Made by a program: the position numbers and the translations under genes | Notes under the pieces: generated by a model | Told to the model about the DNA's origin: nothing | What the model saw: the letters and a program-made list of their open reading frames with translations, nothing else | The model's database searches: none | Part shown: positions 9,229-18,286 of the stretch, piece after piece | Position numbering within the stretch: position 1 is the first letter of the stretch | Layout: each line of letters starts with the position of its first letter | Assembly (NCBI GenBank): GCA_039808025.1 | Contig: JBDHSK010000005.1 | Location: forward strand, 151,594-215,593 | Reading direction: 5' to 3' | DNA from: Sandaracinobacteroides sp039808025 | GTDB taxonomy: Bacteria > Pseudomonadota > Alphaproteobacteria > Sphingomonadales > Sphingomonadaceae | DNA: 64,000 bases

Positions 9229-9996
9229 TCAGCTCTCGCTAGGAGAGACCTCGACCTTGCGTGGCCGCCCACGCCGCCGGACCGGCTTGGCAGGCTCTGC
9301 CTCGGCCGTGGCCGGAAGCGGCGATTCCACCGGGTCGCGGCCCAGCTCGAGGATCACCGGCGGCAGGGATTCAGCCACTGGCTCTGCCAACGGCGCCGGG
9401 TCGCGCACCGGTCCGCCAAAAGCCGCCAACGCCGCCTCACCGTCAGAGATCGGCGCGAAGCCGCCCTGTTCGTCAAACTGCGGACGGCGTTCGCGGCGCC
9501 GGTTGTCGCGACGCTCACCGCTGCGTTCGCTGCGCTCGGTGCTGCGTTCGGTGCGGTTGCCGCGATCCGTGCGCGGGCTGCCAGAATCGCGATCTTCGGC
9601 CAGGGGGCGCATGGCCGTTTCACCGTCTTCGGGTGCGGCGGCATCAGTGGAATCGGCCTCGCTGGTGCTACCCCCATCGTCGGCGATATCAACGTCTTCC
9701 TCATAGCGGTCGAAGCCGCTGCGACGGGCGCGCATTTCCTCCTGGCGGATGCGGGCGTCGTTCAGCACCCGGAAGTAATGGTCGGCATGTTGCAGATAAA
9801 ATTCCGCGGCCACCCGGTCTCCGGCCTGATGGGCGTCGCGGGCCATCACCTTGTATTTTTCATGGAGCTGGTGGGCATTGCCGCGCACCCGCACTTCCAG
9901 CCGGTTGGCGCTCTGGCCGCCCATCGGCTGGCCCATCGGTCGCGGGTTATTATTGCCGCTGCCGCGCCGCCGGCGTCCGTTCTGCCTGTTCTGCAT
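9229..9996 (-). CDS. DUF4167 domain-containing protein
   Basis: 255 residues. The N-terminal 75 residues (RLEVRVRGNAHQLHEKYKVM through AEFYLQHADHYFRVLNDA) are a typical alphaproteobacterial DUF4167 domain preceded by an Arg/Gly/Asn-rich tail. The rest is low complexity: an acidic stretch, then a run rich in Arg/Glu/Ser (about 125-170), ending in the basic RRRGRPRK, an AT-hook-like motif. The function is unknown; the basic tails suggest nucleic-acid or ribosome contact. It follows prmC on the same strand after 215 bp, next to prfA and hisS, consistent with a translation-related neighbourhood. Confidence 0.88.
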   Translation of the reverse strand: MQNRQNGRRRRGSGNNNPRPMGQPMGGQSANRLEVRVRGNAHQLHEKYKVMARDAHQAGDRVAAEFYLQHADHYFRVLNDARIRQEEMRARRSGFDRYEEDVDIADDGGSTSEADSTDAAAPEDGETAMRPLAEDRDSGSPRTDRGNRTERSTERSERSGERRDNRRRERRPQFDEQGGFAPISDGEAALAAFGGPVRDPAPLAEPVAESLPPVILELGRDPVESPLPATAEAEPAKPVRRRGRPRKVEVSPSES

Positions 9997-10211
9997 CGGT
10001 GACTGTTGTCCTTCGCACTCGCGGCAACCGTTCTGCCGGTGATTCCATAGAGTTCAGGGGCTGCTATCCGCAGACGGCCTGCCGATCATGCGGAGCCCGA
10101 ACCGCCCAGCCGGTCACTATGGTTCCGGTCAGCATGCGTGCCAGTCAGCAGCGGGCGACCAGAAACATCGGGGGGCAGACGCCGGCTCCACCCGGCGGCT
10201 GTAGGCAGGTT

Positions 10212-11087
10212 CTAGCCGCTGGCGGCCCCCTTGCCAAGAGGTTTCGCGCGAATCACCGCCGCGCGCGGCCGGCCTTCGAGATCGTCGGCAATGCGGCAGG
10301 TCAGGTCATGCTCTTCCGACAGCGCCCGCATGGCAAACGCCTGACCCTCGCCGAACTCGAGGATCGCCAGCCCGTCGGGCGCCAGCAAGCGCCCAAGAGT
10401 CGGGAAAATGCAGCGATAGGCATCTAGCCCGTCGCCGGCGAACAGGGCGTCATGCGGTTCGTAATTCACCACTTCAGCCATCAGATCAGCGTCTTGCGGC
10501 ACATAGGGCGGGTTGCTGAGGATCAGGTCAAAGCGACCCTCCAGCCCCTCGGCCCAGTTGCCCTGCCGGAACGCTGCCCGGTCCGCCAGGCCCAGAGTCC
10601 CGGCGTTGCCGCGGGCAACGGCAAGAGCTGCCTGCGACAAATCGACGCCGATACCGCAGGCATCGGGCCATTCAGACAGTGCCGCCAGCAGCAGCGCCCC
10701 CGAGCCGGTGCCGAGATCGAGGATGGTGGCGGGCGGGCGCCCTGCCAGTTCCGCAACGGCCTCGGCGATCAGCGTTTCGGAATCGGGGCGGGGAATGAGG
10801 GTGTCTGGCGTGACCCTGAGCGGCAGCGACCAGAATTCGCGGGTGCCGGTAATGTAGGCAACCGGCTCACCGCGCAGCCGCCGCGCTACCAGCAGGGCAT
10901 AGCCGGTTTGTGACACATGACGGTCGGCATGGCGCAGCATTTCCAGCCGTTCCATCCCCAGATGATGCGCCAGAAGCACTTCGGCGTCGAGCCGACCGAT
11001 CAGCGCTGCGGCCTCACGCAACATGTCACGCACCCGGGCTGGTGGCGTTGCCGAGAACCCGGCGCCGCCGTCGCTGGCGTCATGCAT
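10212..11087 (-). CDS. prmC: peptide chain release factor N5-glutamine methyltransferase
   Basis: Methylates the glutamine of the GGQ motif in release factors RF1 and RF2, using S-adenosylmethionine. 291 residues: a helical N-terminal substrate-recognition domain (about 15-95), then a Rossmann methyltransferase domain with DLGTGSG at 124-130 and the catalytic NPPY at 192-195 (SNPPYVPQDADL). The start at 11087 overlaps the end of prfA by 8 bp, so the enzyme is co-translated with its substrate RF1. Confidence 0.95.
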   Translation of the reverse strand: MHDASDGGAGFSATPPARVRDMLREAAALIGRLDAEVLLAHHLGMERLEMLRHADRHVSQTGYALLVARRLRGEPVAYITGTREFWSLPLRVTPDTLIPRPDSETLIAEAVAELAGRPPATILDLGTGSGALLLAALSEWPDACGIGVDLSQAALAVARGNAGTLGLADRAAFRQGNWAEGLEGRFDLILSNPPYVPQDADLMAEVVNYEPHDALFAGDGLDAYRCIFPTLGRLLAPDGLAILEFGEGQAFAMRALSEEHDLTCRIADDLEGRPRAAVIRAKPLGKGAASG

Positions 11088-12162
11088 CGAGGGCGGCCAG
11101 CCGTTCGGCTTCGTCTTCGGCGACCAGGGCGCTGATCAGTTCGTCAAGCGCCGGCCCCTCCAGCACGTCAGGCAGCTTGTGCAATGTCAGGTTGATGCGG
11201 TGATCGGTAACGCGCCCCTGCGGGAAGTTGTAGGTGCGGATCCGCTCGGAACGATCGCCCGAGCCGACCTTCGACTTGCGGTCGGCCGCGCGCGCGCTCG
11301 CCAGTTTTTCGCGCTCCAGCTCATAGAGGCGGGCGCGCAGCACCTTCATCGCCTTGGCCTTGTTCTTGTGCTGGCTCTTTTCATCCTGCTGCGACACCAC
11401 CAGCCCGGTGGGCAGGTGGGTGATGCGCACAGCCGAATCGGTGGTGTTGACACTCTGCCCGCCCGGCCCTGACGAGCGGAATACGTCTATCCGCAGGTCC
11501 TTGTCGTCGATTGCCACGTCGACGTCCTCGGCCTCGGGCAGCACGGCGACGGTGGCGGCAGAGGTGTGGATACGGCCGCCAGCTTCGGTAACCGGCACCC
11601 GCTGCACGCGGTGCACCCCCGATTCGAACTTGAGGCGGGCGAACACGCCCTCGCCGTTCACCCCCATCACCACTTCCTTGAAGCCGCCCAGCTCGGCCGG
11701 AGAGGCCGAGATCAGTTCGGTGCGCCAGCCACGGCTGGCGGCATAGCGTTCATACATGCGCAGCAGGTCACCGGCGAACAGCGCCGCTTCGTCGCCGCCG
11801 GTACCGGCGCGGATCTCGACGATGGCGGGGCGGGTGTCGGCGCTGTCTCTGGGCAGCAGCTGCAGGGCCAGCGCCCGCTCGGCGTCGGGCAGCCGCTCTT
11901 TAAGCTCTTGCAGTTCCTCGGCGGCCAGTGCCCGCATATCGGCGTCGGCGCTGGCATCGGCGGCCAGCCGTTCCAGTTCGGTCAGTTCCGAGCGCATGGC
12001 GATCACCGCGCGCGCCGCATCGGCGGGTGCTGTCAGCTCGGCATATTCGCGCGACAGCGCCACGAAACGCGCCGGGTCGAGCGCGGGGTTGGCCATTTCA
12101 GCGGCCAGCGCCTCGTGGCGCAGCACCAGCTGGCGCAGCCGCTGATCGGCCAGCTGGATCAT
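11080..12162 (-). CDS. prfA: peptide chain release factor 1
   Basis: Terminates translation at UAA and UAG. 360 residues, normal length. The codon-recognition tripeptide PVT (190-192) is the PxT form of RF1, not the SPF of RF2. The catalytic GGQ is at 234-236 (SSGPGGQSVNTTDSAVRITH). It overlaps hisS upstream by 4 bp and prmC downstream by 8 bp, forming hisS-prfA-prmC. UAG is a functional stop for this factor, which bears on the amber-interrupted urea transporter at 39,961. Confidence 0.97.
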   Translation of the reverse strand: MIQLADQRLRQLVLRHEALAAEMANPALDPARFVALSREYAELTAPADAARAVIAMRSELTELERLAADASADADMRALAAEELQELKERLPDAERALALQLLPRDSADTRPAIVEIRAGTGGDEAALFAGDLLRMYERYAASRGWRTELISASPAELGGFKEVVMGVNGEGVFARLKFESGVHRVQRVPVTEAGGRIHTSAATVAVLPEAEDVDVAIDDKDLRIDVFRSSGPGGQSVNTTDSAVRITHLPTGLVVSQQDEKSQHKNKAKAMKVLRARLYELEREKLASARAADRKSKVGSGDRSERIRTYNFPQGRVTDHRINLTLHKLPDVLEGPALDELISALVAEDEAERLAALDA

Positions 12163-13427
12163 CCGCGAGCTTTCAGCATCGCCAGCAGATCGCCGCGCGC
12201 CACGCCTTGCTGGGTGCCAGTCGCCATGTCTTTCACCGTTACCACGCCCTGTTCCAGTTCGTTGTCCCCCAGAATCAGGGTGTGCGGGGCGCCGGATTTC
12301 GCGGCTCGCTCCATGCGCTTTTTCAGGTTGCCGCGCGTCATCGGTTCGGCAGCCACCCCGGCGTTGCGCAATTCGGCCAGCAGCGCCGGCATCTCGGCTT
12401 CGGCAGCCGCCCCCATCGCCACCACCGCCACGTCTGGCGATAAGGGCGCTGGTGGCGCAATCAGCATCATCAGCCGTTCGATGCCGCCCGCCCAGCCGAC
12501 GGCCGGAGTGGCGGGGCCCCCCATCGCTTCGATGAGGCCGTCATAGCGGCCACCGCCGATCACGGTTGCCTGCGCCCCCAGCGCATCGGAGACGAACTCG
12601 AAGGCGGTGTGGCGGTAATAATCGAAGCCGCGCACCAGCCGGCCGGCCCGCTCAAACGCCACGCCCGAGGCCTGCAGGCCCTTCTGCACGGCTTCGAAGA
12701 ATTGCCCGGCCGCGGCTGTCATGCTGGCGTCGATCGCGGGAGCGGCGGCGATCAGCGGCTGATCTGCAACCTCCTTGGAATCGAGAATGCGCAACGGGTT
12801 GGTGTCGAGGCGGCGCTGGCTGTCAGCCGACAGGTCGCCACGGTGGGCGGCAAAGTGGGCAACCAGCGCATCGCGCCAGTTGGCGCGGGTTTCGGCATCG
12901 CCCAGCGTGTTCAGCTGCAGGGTGACACCCGTTACCCCGAGCTCGCGCAGCAGCAGGTCAGCGCAGGCAATCAGCTCGACGTCGGCGGCGGGTTCGGCTG
13001 AGCCAAGGATTTCCGCGTCGATCTGGTGGAACTGGCGATAGCGGCCTTTCTGCGGCCGTTCATAGCGGAACAGCGGGCCGTGGGTGACGAGCTTCAGCGG
13101 CGCGAATTGCTGCCAGCCTTCGGAAATATAGGCGCGGCAGATGCCGGCGGTGAATTCCGGCCGCAGCGCCAGCATGTCGCCGTTGCGATCGGCAAAGGCA
13201 TACATTTCCTTGGCGACCACATCGGTGGTTTCCCCCAGCGTGCGGGCAAAGACGGCCAGAGTCTCGACGACCGGAACCATCACCGGCTGGAAGCCGAAAC
13301 GGTGGGTGACCTGGCGGAACGTGGCGACCACCTGCTCGAACCGGGCGGCCTGTTCGCCAAGGAAATCCTGCATGCCCCTTACGGGCGCCGCCCGGGCCGG
13401 GCGTGGGGTCTGGTGGTCGTCGCTCAT
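12159..13427 (-). CDS. hisS: histidine-tRNA ligase
   Basis: Class II aminoacyl-tRNA synthetase charging tRNA-His. 422 residues. The N-terminal RGMQDFLGEQAARFEQV, the motif 2 region PLFRYERPQKGRYRQFHQID, the histidine-binding LVRGFDYYRHTAFEFV and motif 3 VGWAGGIERLMML are all present, followed by the anticodon-binding domain (about 325-420). The preceding gene ends at 13,483 (GNAT), 55 bp away, so it may belong to the same long minus-strand transcript. Confidence 0.97.
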   Translation of the reverse strand: MSDDHQTPRPARAAPVRGMQDFLGEQAARFEQVVATFRQVTHRFGFQPVMVPVVETLAVFARTLGETTDVVAKEMYAFADRNGDMLALRPEFTAGICRAYISEGWQQFAPLKLVTHGPLFRYERPQKGRYRQFHQIDAEILGSAEPAADVELIACADLLLRELGVTGVTLQLNTLGDAETRANWRDALVAHFAAHRGDLSADSQRRLDTNPLRILDSKEVADQPLIAAAPAIDASMTAAAGQFFEAVQKGLQASGVAFERAGRLVRGFDYYRHTAFEFVSDALGAQATVIGGGRYDGLIEAMGGPATPAVGWAGGIERLMMLIAPPAPLSPDVAVVAMGAAAEAEMPALLAELRNAGVAAEPMTRGNLKKRMERAAKSGAPHTLILGDNELEQGVVTVKDMATGTQQGVARGDLLAMLKARG

Positions 13428-13482
13428 CGCTGGCGGCGTTAGCAGGTGCGCGGCGGTGATGCAAAACCGCAGAGGGGAAGTC

Positions 13483-13953
13483 TCAAGCCGCTAGCGCCGT
13501 CAGCGCCGCGCCTTCCAGCCGCCAGGTCTCCCAGCCGGTGGCGTGATGGGCGCCCAGCCGCTGGTAAAAGCCCTTGGCGGTGCCGTTGCCACTCAGCACG
13601 TTCCACTCAAGCCGCGCACAGCCCTCGCTTGCCGCCATCCCCGCCAGGGCGCGGAACAACCGCAGACCAAGCCCGCTGCCGCGCGCCGCAGGGGCTACGA
13701 ACAGGTCTTCGATGAACAGGCCGCGCCGGCCGGTCCAGCTGGAAAAGTTGAAGAACCACAGGGCCATCGCCAGCGGCTGGCCGCCTTCGATCGCCATGAG
13801 GGCGTTGACATGGCCGCTGGCCAGCGCGTCGGAAAGGCCGGCTTCGGTCATCCGCACCTGTTCAGATTCGCCCTCGTGGCTGGCAAGCGCCCGCACCATG
13901 GCCAGCACGGCGGCGGCATCGGCGGCGGTGGCCGCCCGCAGCACCACGGTCAT
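13483..13953 (-). CDS. GNAT family N-acetyltransferase
   Basis: 156 residues with the GNAT fold. The acetyl-CoA-binding segment is FVAPAARGSGLGLRLFRAL (the V-x-P-x-x-R-G-x-G motif), preceded by LFIEDLF and followed by ARLEWNVLSGNGTAKGFYQRLGA, typical of the small diamine-acetyltransferase-like subgroup. The substrate cannot be told from sequence. Its ATG overlaps the ispG stop in ATGA, so the two are coupled. Confidence 0.87.
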   Translation of the reverse strand: MTVVLRAATAADAAAVLAMVRALASHEGESEQVRMTEAGLSDALASGHVNALMAIEGGQPLAMALWFFNFSSWTGRRGLFIEDLFVAPAARGSGLGLRLFRALAGMAASEGCARLEWNVLSGNGTAKGFYQRLGAHHATGWETWRLEGAALTALAA

Positions 13954-15095
13954 TCAGCGGCCTGTTCGTGCGGGTTCCCGGCTTCGGCCGCCGCTTTTAG
14001 CGCCTCGATCTCGGCGGCTTTCGCCTCCACCAGCTTCACGATATGGTCGATCACGTCCGGGTCGGCGACATGGTGGTCGGTCAGGCCACTGAGGTAGACC
14101 ATATGCTTGCCGTTGCCGCCGCCGGTCAGGCCGATGTCGGTCTCGCGGGCTTCGCCGGGGCCGTTCACCACGCACCCCAGCACCGAAAGCGACAGCTCGG
14201 TGGTGATGTGGGCAAGGCGTTTTTCCAGAACCTCGACGGTGCGGATCACGTCGAACCCCTGCCGCGCGCAACTGGGGCACGAGATGATTTTTACGCCACG
14301 GGCGCGGATGCCCAGCGATTTCAGGATGTGGTAACCAACCTTCACTTCCTCTTCCGGGTCGGCCGACAGCGAGACGCGGATGGTATCGCCCACCCCGCCC
14401 CACAGCAGCATCCCGAGGCCGATCGAGCTTTTCACCGTACCGCCGATCAGCCCGCCGGCCTCGGTGATCCCGAGATGCAGCGGGTAATCAGATCGTGCCG
14501 CCAGTTCGTTGTAGGCGGCGACTGCCAGAAACACGTCCGAGGCTTTGACGCTGATCTTGAACTGGTGGAAATCCTCGTCCTCCAGCAGCCTCGCATGTTC
14601 GAATGCCGATTCGACCAGCGCTTCCGGGCAGGGTTCGCCATATTTTTCCAGCAGGTGCCGCTCAAGGCTTCCGGCGTTGACGCCGATGCGGATCGAGCAG
14701 CCATTGGCGCGGGCGGCGCGCACCACCTCGCGCACCCGGTCGCGTGAGCCGATGTTGCCGGGGTTGATGCGCAGGCAGGCGGCCCCGGCGTCGGCGGCTT
14801 CCAGCGCCCGTTTGTAGTGGAAGTGGATGTCGGCGATGATCGGTACCGTGGCGGCGCGGGTGATCTGGCGCATCGCCGCCGTCGATTCGGCCGTCGGGCA
14901 CGAAACCCGCACCATGTCGGCGCCCACTTCGGCGCAGCGACGGATCTGGTCGATGGTGGCAGCGGCGTCTTCGGTCGGGGTGTTGGTCATGGTCTGCACG
15001 GTGATGGGGGCATCGCCCCCCACCGGCACCTTGCCCACCATGATCTGACGCGACTTGCGGCGGTGAATGTCGCGCCACGGCCTTACCGACGACAT
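13950..15095 (-). CDS. ispG: (E)-4-hydroxy-3-methylbut-2-enyl-diphosphate synthase
   Basis: 4Fe-4S enzyme of the MEP pathway that converts ME-cPP to HMBPP. 381 residues from MSSVRPWRDIHRRKSRQIMV. The TIM-barrel half has PITVQTMTNTPTED and ADIHFHYKRAL. The iron-sulfur half carries the cysteine ligands in SCPSCARQGF and VLGCVVNGPGEARETDIG. The frame is open 16 codons further upstream, but those would overlap pal; the ATG at 15095 forms TGATG with the pal stop. The last 4 bp overlap the GNAT start. Confidence 0.96.
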   Translation of the reverse strand: MSSVRPWRDIHRRKSRQIMVGKVPVGGDAPITVQTMTNTPTEDAAATIDQIRRCAEVGADMVRVSCPTAESTAAMRQITRAATVPIIADIHFHYKRALEAADAGAACLRINPGNIGSRDRVREVVRAARANGCSIRIGVNAGSLERHLLEKYGEPCPEALVESAFEHARLLEDEDFHQFKISVKASDVFLAVAAYNELAARSDYPLHLGITEAGGLIGGTVKSSIGLGMLLWGGVGDTIRVSLSADPEEEVKVGYHILKSLGIRARGVKIISCPSCARQGFDVIRTVEVLEKRLAHITTELSLSVLGCVVNGPGEARETDIGLTGGGNGKHMVYLSGLTDHHVADPDVIDHIVKLVEAKAAEIEALKAAAEAGNPHEQAAE

Positions 15096-15649
15096 CAGCG
15101 GCCCCCGGTGACTTTCGTCACCACGCGGCGGTTGGCCGCCCATGCCGCTTCGTTCGAGCCTTCGACCGCCGGGCGTTCCTTGCCGTAGCTGATCACCGAC
15201 ATGCGGCTGGTGTCGACCCCCTGCGCGGCAAGGAAGTTGCGCGCGGCGTTGGCGCGGCGTTCACCCAGCGCCAGATTATATTCGCGGGTGCCGCGTTCAT
15301 CGGCATGGCCCTCGATGGTGACGGTTGCGCGGTTGCGCCCCAGCCATTCCGCCTGACCACCGAGGATCTGTCGTGAGGTTTCATCAAGCGCGTAGCTGTC
15401 GAGCGCGAAGTGGATGGTATCCGACCCGGCGGCCTGCACCAGCCCGGCCTGCCCGGCGCCATAGTCGCTGCTGGTGACCGATTCCGCCGGCGGCACGGTG
15501 CCCGGCTGGTCGATCGGTGCCTGCGGCGCCGGGGTGGCCGGGGGCGCCTGCCACGCCTGCGGCGGCAGAACATCTTTCTTGCTGGAACAGGCGGCCAGCG
15601 CCAGGGCGGCGGCCCCGACGAGGGCGATGGTACGGAAGGACTTGGTCAT
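15095..15649 (-). CDS. pal: peptidoglycan-associated lipoprotein
   Basis: Outer-membrane lipoprotein that anchors the envelope to peptidoglycan and works with TolB in constriction. 184 residues: signal peptide ending in lipobox LAAC (Cys21), a Pro/Ala-rich linker, and an OmpA-like peptidoglycan-binding domain from about 75 with VTIEGHADERGTREYNLALG. It follows tolB after 47 bp and is the last gene of the tolQRAB-pal order. Confidence 0.95.
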   Translation of the reverse strand: MTKSFRTIALVGAAALALAACSSKKDVLPPQAWQAPPATPAPQAPIDQPGTVPPAESVTSSDYGAGQAGLVQAAGSDTIHFALDSYALDETSRQILGGQAEWLGRNRATVTIEGHADERGTREYNLALGERRANAARNFLAAQGVDTSRMSVISYGKERPAVEGSNEAAWAANRRVVTKVTGGR

Positions 15650-15696
15650 GGCTTTCTCTCCTTAGGCGAGATCAATTCAGAAAAACAGCCCGCCCC

Positions 15697-17013
15697 TTAT
15701 GGCAGAAGCGGCCCCCAGGCCGGGTCGCTGGCTTCGGTGGGGGTGGGAATGGCGCGGTCGTTGCGGCCGGTGAGGTCAATCGAGCGCAGCTTTGAAACGC
15801 CGTTGCGATCGGTGCGCGAAAACAGGATGACGCGGCCATTGGGCGACCAGCTTGGCCCTTCGTCCTGCCAGCTGTCGGTCAGCCGCCGTTCGCCGCTGCC
15901 GTCGGGGCGGATGACGGCAATGCGGAATTTGCCGCCGTCCATGCGGGTGAAGGCGATGAGGTCGCCGCGCGGGCTCCACACCGGGCTGGCGGCCCGGCCG
16001 CTGCCGAAACTGATGCGCTGGGCGCCCGACCCATCGGCGTTCATCACATAGAGTTGCTGGGTGCCGCCGCGATCGCTTTCAAAGACGATCTTGCTGCCAT
16101 CGGGGGAATAGCTGGGCGAGGTGTCGATGCTGGAACCGCTGGTGAGCCGCCGCGACTGCCCCGAGGCGATGTCGTAGGCGTAGATATCGCTGTTGCCGGC
16201 GCGTGTCACGCTGAACAGCACCGTACGGCCATCGGGGGAAAAGCGACCGGCGAAACTCATGGTGTCGAAGTTGCCCACCACCCGCTGCTCGCCGGTGTTC
16301 ATGTTATAAAGCATCACCCGCGGGCGGTTGTTGGCGAAGCTCATGTAGGTAAGCGTTTCCGACACCGGCGAGAAGCGCGGCATCAGCACCAGCGACTGCC
16401 CCGATGTGAGGTAGCGCGGGTTGGCGCCATCCTGATCCATCACCGCAAGACGCTTCACCCGTTTGGTGCGGGGGCCGGTTTCCGCCACATAGACGATGCG
16501 GCTGTCGAAATAGCCGCTTTCCCCGGTGAGCCGCGTATAGACGAGGTCCGAGCATTTGTGGGCGGCGCGCCGCCAGCCCGCCGGTGTCACGGTGAAGACC
16601 CGCCGCACCAGCGCTTCCTCGGTGAACACATCGTAAAGGAAGCAGCCGATCGCCAGCGTGCCATCGGGATTGGCGGTGACGGTGCCGGTCACCAGTGCCT
16701 GGGCGGCGGCCGTGCGGAAGCTGGTGAAGTCAGGGGCCGTGACCTGCGCTACGCCCGGCGCGGCGTAGGACCCGGCCGGCAGTGGTTTGAACAGCCCGGT
16801 GCCGCCGAGATTGTTGGTGATGATGTCTGCTACCTCGCGGCCCACGGCATCAGTGGTGCCCGCCGGTGTGGGGGCCGGGGTGGCAGTGGGGAAGGCGGGG
16901 ATGGCGATCGGCATCGGCTGGGCGGTGCCGCCGGTGATGTCGACCCGCAGCTGGGCAGAGGCGGGGGCTGCCAGTGCAAGGGGCAGCAGGGCGAACAGGG
17001 CAACAGGCTTCAT
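15697..17013 (-). CDS. tolB: Tol-Pal system protein TolB
   Basis: Periplasmic component that binds Pal and TolA. 438 residues: signal peptide MKPVALFALLPLALAAPASA, an N-terminal alpha/beta domain (about 22-170), then a six-bladed beta-propeller of WD40-like repeats with recurring FSPDGRTVLFS, YSPDGSKIVFES, WSPRGDLIAFT and WSPNGRVILFS. The start overlaps the end of tolA by 4 bp. Confidence 0.97.
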   Translation of the reverse strand: MKPVALFALLPLALAAPASAQLRVDITGGTAQPMPIAIPAFPTATPAPTPAGTTDAVGREVADIITNNLGGTGLFKPLPAGSYAAPGVAQVTAPDFTSFRTAAAQALVTGTVTANPDGTLAIGCFLYDVFTEEALVRRVFTVTPAGWRRAAHKCSDLVYTRLTGESGYFDSRIVYVAETGPRTKRVKRLAVMDQDGANPRYLTSGQSLVLMPRFSPVSETLTYMSFANNRPRVMLYNMNTGEQRVVGNFDTMSFAGRFSPDGRTVLFSVTRAGNSDIYAYDIASGQSRRLTSGSSIDTSPSYSPDGSKIVFESDRGGTQQLYVMNADGSGAQRISFGSGRAASPVWSPRGDLIAFTRMDGGKFRIAVIRPDGSGERRLTDSWQDEGPSWSPNGRVILFSRTDRNGVSKLRSIDLTGRNDRAIPTPTEASDPAWGPLLP

Positions 17014-17849
17014 GTCATCAACCTCGGGTCAAAGTTCAGCTCGAACTCCTGCCAGTAGCTGTAGAGATCGGCGGGAAGGTCGAGCGGGGCGCAGCGCAGC
17101 ACCGCGCGCTTGGCGGTTTCGACGAAGGCGCGGGCATAGGCCTGGTTGCTGGCGGTGGCGCCGGTCTGACTGACGAATTCGGGCGTGCCGATCACCGTGC
17201 CGTCGCGCTTCAGGTGGATGCGCAGCACCGCCGTCATGTTGGCGACATCGGCGCCGCCCAGTGGCGGGTTCCAGCAGGGGGCGATCTGCGAACGGATCGC
17301 CTGTTCAAGCGTTGCCACCTGGCGCGGCGAAATGCGCGCTCCTTTGGGAATCGCCTGCTCGATCGATTTGGCGAATGCCGATGTGTCGCGCGGTTTGACC
17401 GCGGCCCTGGGAAGCGACTTGTCGATCAGTGCCGCCATCGCCCCGGTGTCGAACGTCCGGCTTTTCTGTTGCGGTGTCTTGGGTTTGTCGGCTTTTTGCG
17501 GTTGGGCCCTGGGCTTTTCCGGCCGCGGTGGCTGCTTCACCGGCTCGACCACGGCATCCTGGGCCGCAGTGTCGGCGACAGGTGGTGCCGGCGGTTCGGG
17601 GGCGGGTGGCTCAGGCGCCGGGGTCGCAGGTTCCGGTGGCGGTGGCGGCGCCGGGTCTTGCGGGGCGGCCTCGATCGACGGTTCGGGTGGTTCTGGCGCC
17701 GTTGGTTGCGGGCCGATCTCGACATATTCCACCGGTGTCACATCGTCGGCCGGGTTGGCAGGCAGATGGCGCGACAGGCTGAGCGACAGCGCCGCCAGCA
17801 GCGCCAGATGCGCCGCGCCGGCAATCAGCAGGGCGCGGGTCTCGGTCAT
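17010..17849 (-). CDS. tolA: TolA-like energy-transducing envelope protein
   Basis: Inner-membrane protein that couples TolQR proton flow to TolB and Pal. 279 residues: a transmembrane helix near the N-terminus (LLIAGAAHLALLAALSLSLS), a long Pro/Glu/Ala-rich periplasmic linker at about 45-135, and a C-terminal globular domain (about 155-278) of the TolA/TonB C type. It is shorter than the roughly 420-residue E. coli TolA, with a proline-rich rather than a long helical middle domain, as is usual in alphaproteobacteria. It overlaps tolR and tolB by 4 bp each, which supports the assignment more than sequence similarity does. Confidence 0.9.
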   Translation of the reverse strand: MTETRALLIAGAAHLALLAALSLSLSRHLPANPADDVTPVEYVEIGPQPTAPEPPEPSIEAAPQDPAPPPPPEPATPAPEPPAPEPPAPPVADTAAQDAVVEPVKQPPRPEKPRAQPQKADKPKTPQQKSRTFDTGAMAALIDKSLPRAAVKPRDTSAFAKSIEQAIPKGARISPRQVATLEQAIRSQIAPCWNPPLGGADVANMTAVLRIHLKRDGTVIGTPEFVSQTGATASNQAYARAFVETAKRAVLRCAPLDLPADLYSYWQEFELNFDPRLMT

Positions 17850-18286
17850 CCGCTGCGCTCGGGCGGGCGGTTGGCAAGTGCCACCCGCGTGAAGCCGGCG
17901 GCGGTGACATCGGCGAGCAGGGCGGCGACGGCGCCATAGGCCACCTGCGAATCCGCACGGATGATGACACGGGTATCGCTGCCGCGCGATTCGTGGAGGG
18001 CGGCGATCCGGGTGGCGAACTCGGCGTCGCTGACAGTGTCGTCGCCGATATGGCGGCGGCCGGCGGTGTCGAGGGTGATGCTGATCGGCTCGATGTCGGA
18101 AGGTAGCGCCTTGGCGGTGGTTTTCGGCAGATCGACAGCCACGCCCGTGACCAGCAGGGGCGCCGCCACCATGAAGATGATCAGCAGCACCAGCATCACG
18201 TCGACCATGGGGGTGACGTTGATGTCGGCCATCGGCGCGCTGCGGCGACGCCGCCGGCCGCCGGTGCTGGGGGTGCCCATCGCCAT
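17846..18286 (-). CDS. tolR: Tol-Pal system proton-channel subunit TolR
   Basis: ExbD/TolR family. 146 residues with a single transmembrane helix at about 25-45 that contains the functional aspartate in NVTPMVDVMLVLLIIFMV, then a periplasmic domain. It forms the proton-driven motor with TolQ. Start and stop overlap tolQ (1 bp) and tolA (4 bp). Confidence 0.96.
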   Translation of the reverse strand: MAMGTPSTGGRRRRRSAPMADINVTPMVDVMLVLLIIFMVAAPLLVTGVAVDLPKTTAKALPSDIEPISITLDTAGRRHIGDDTVSDAEFATRIAALHESRGSDTRVIIRADSQVAYGAVAALLADVTAAGFTRVALANRPPERSG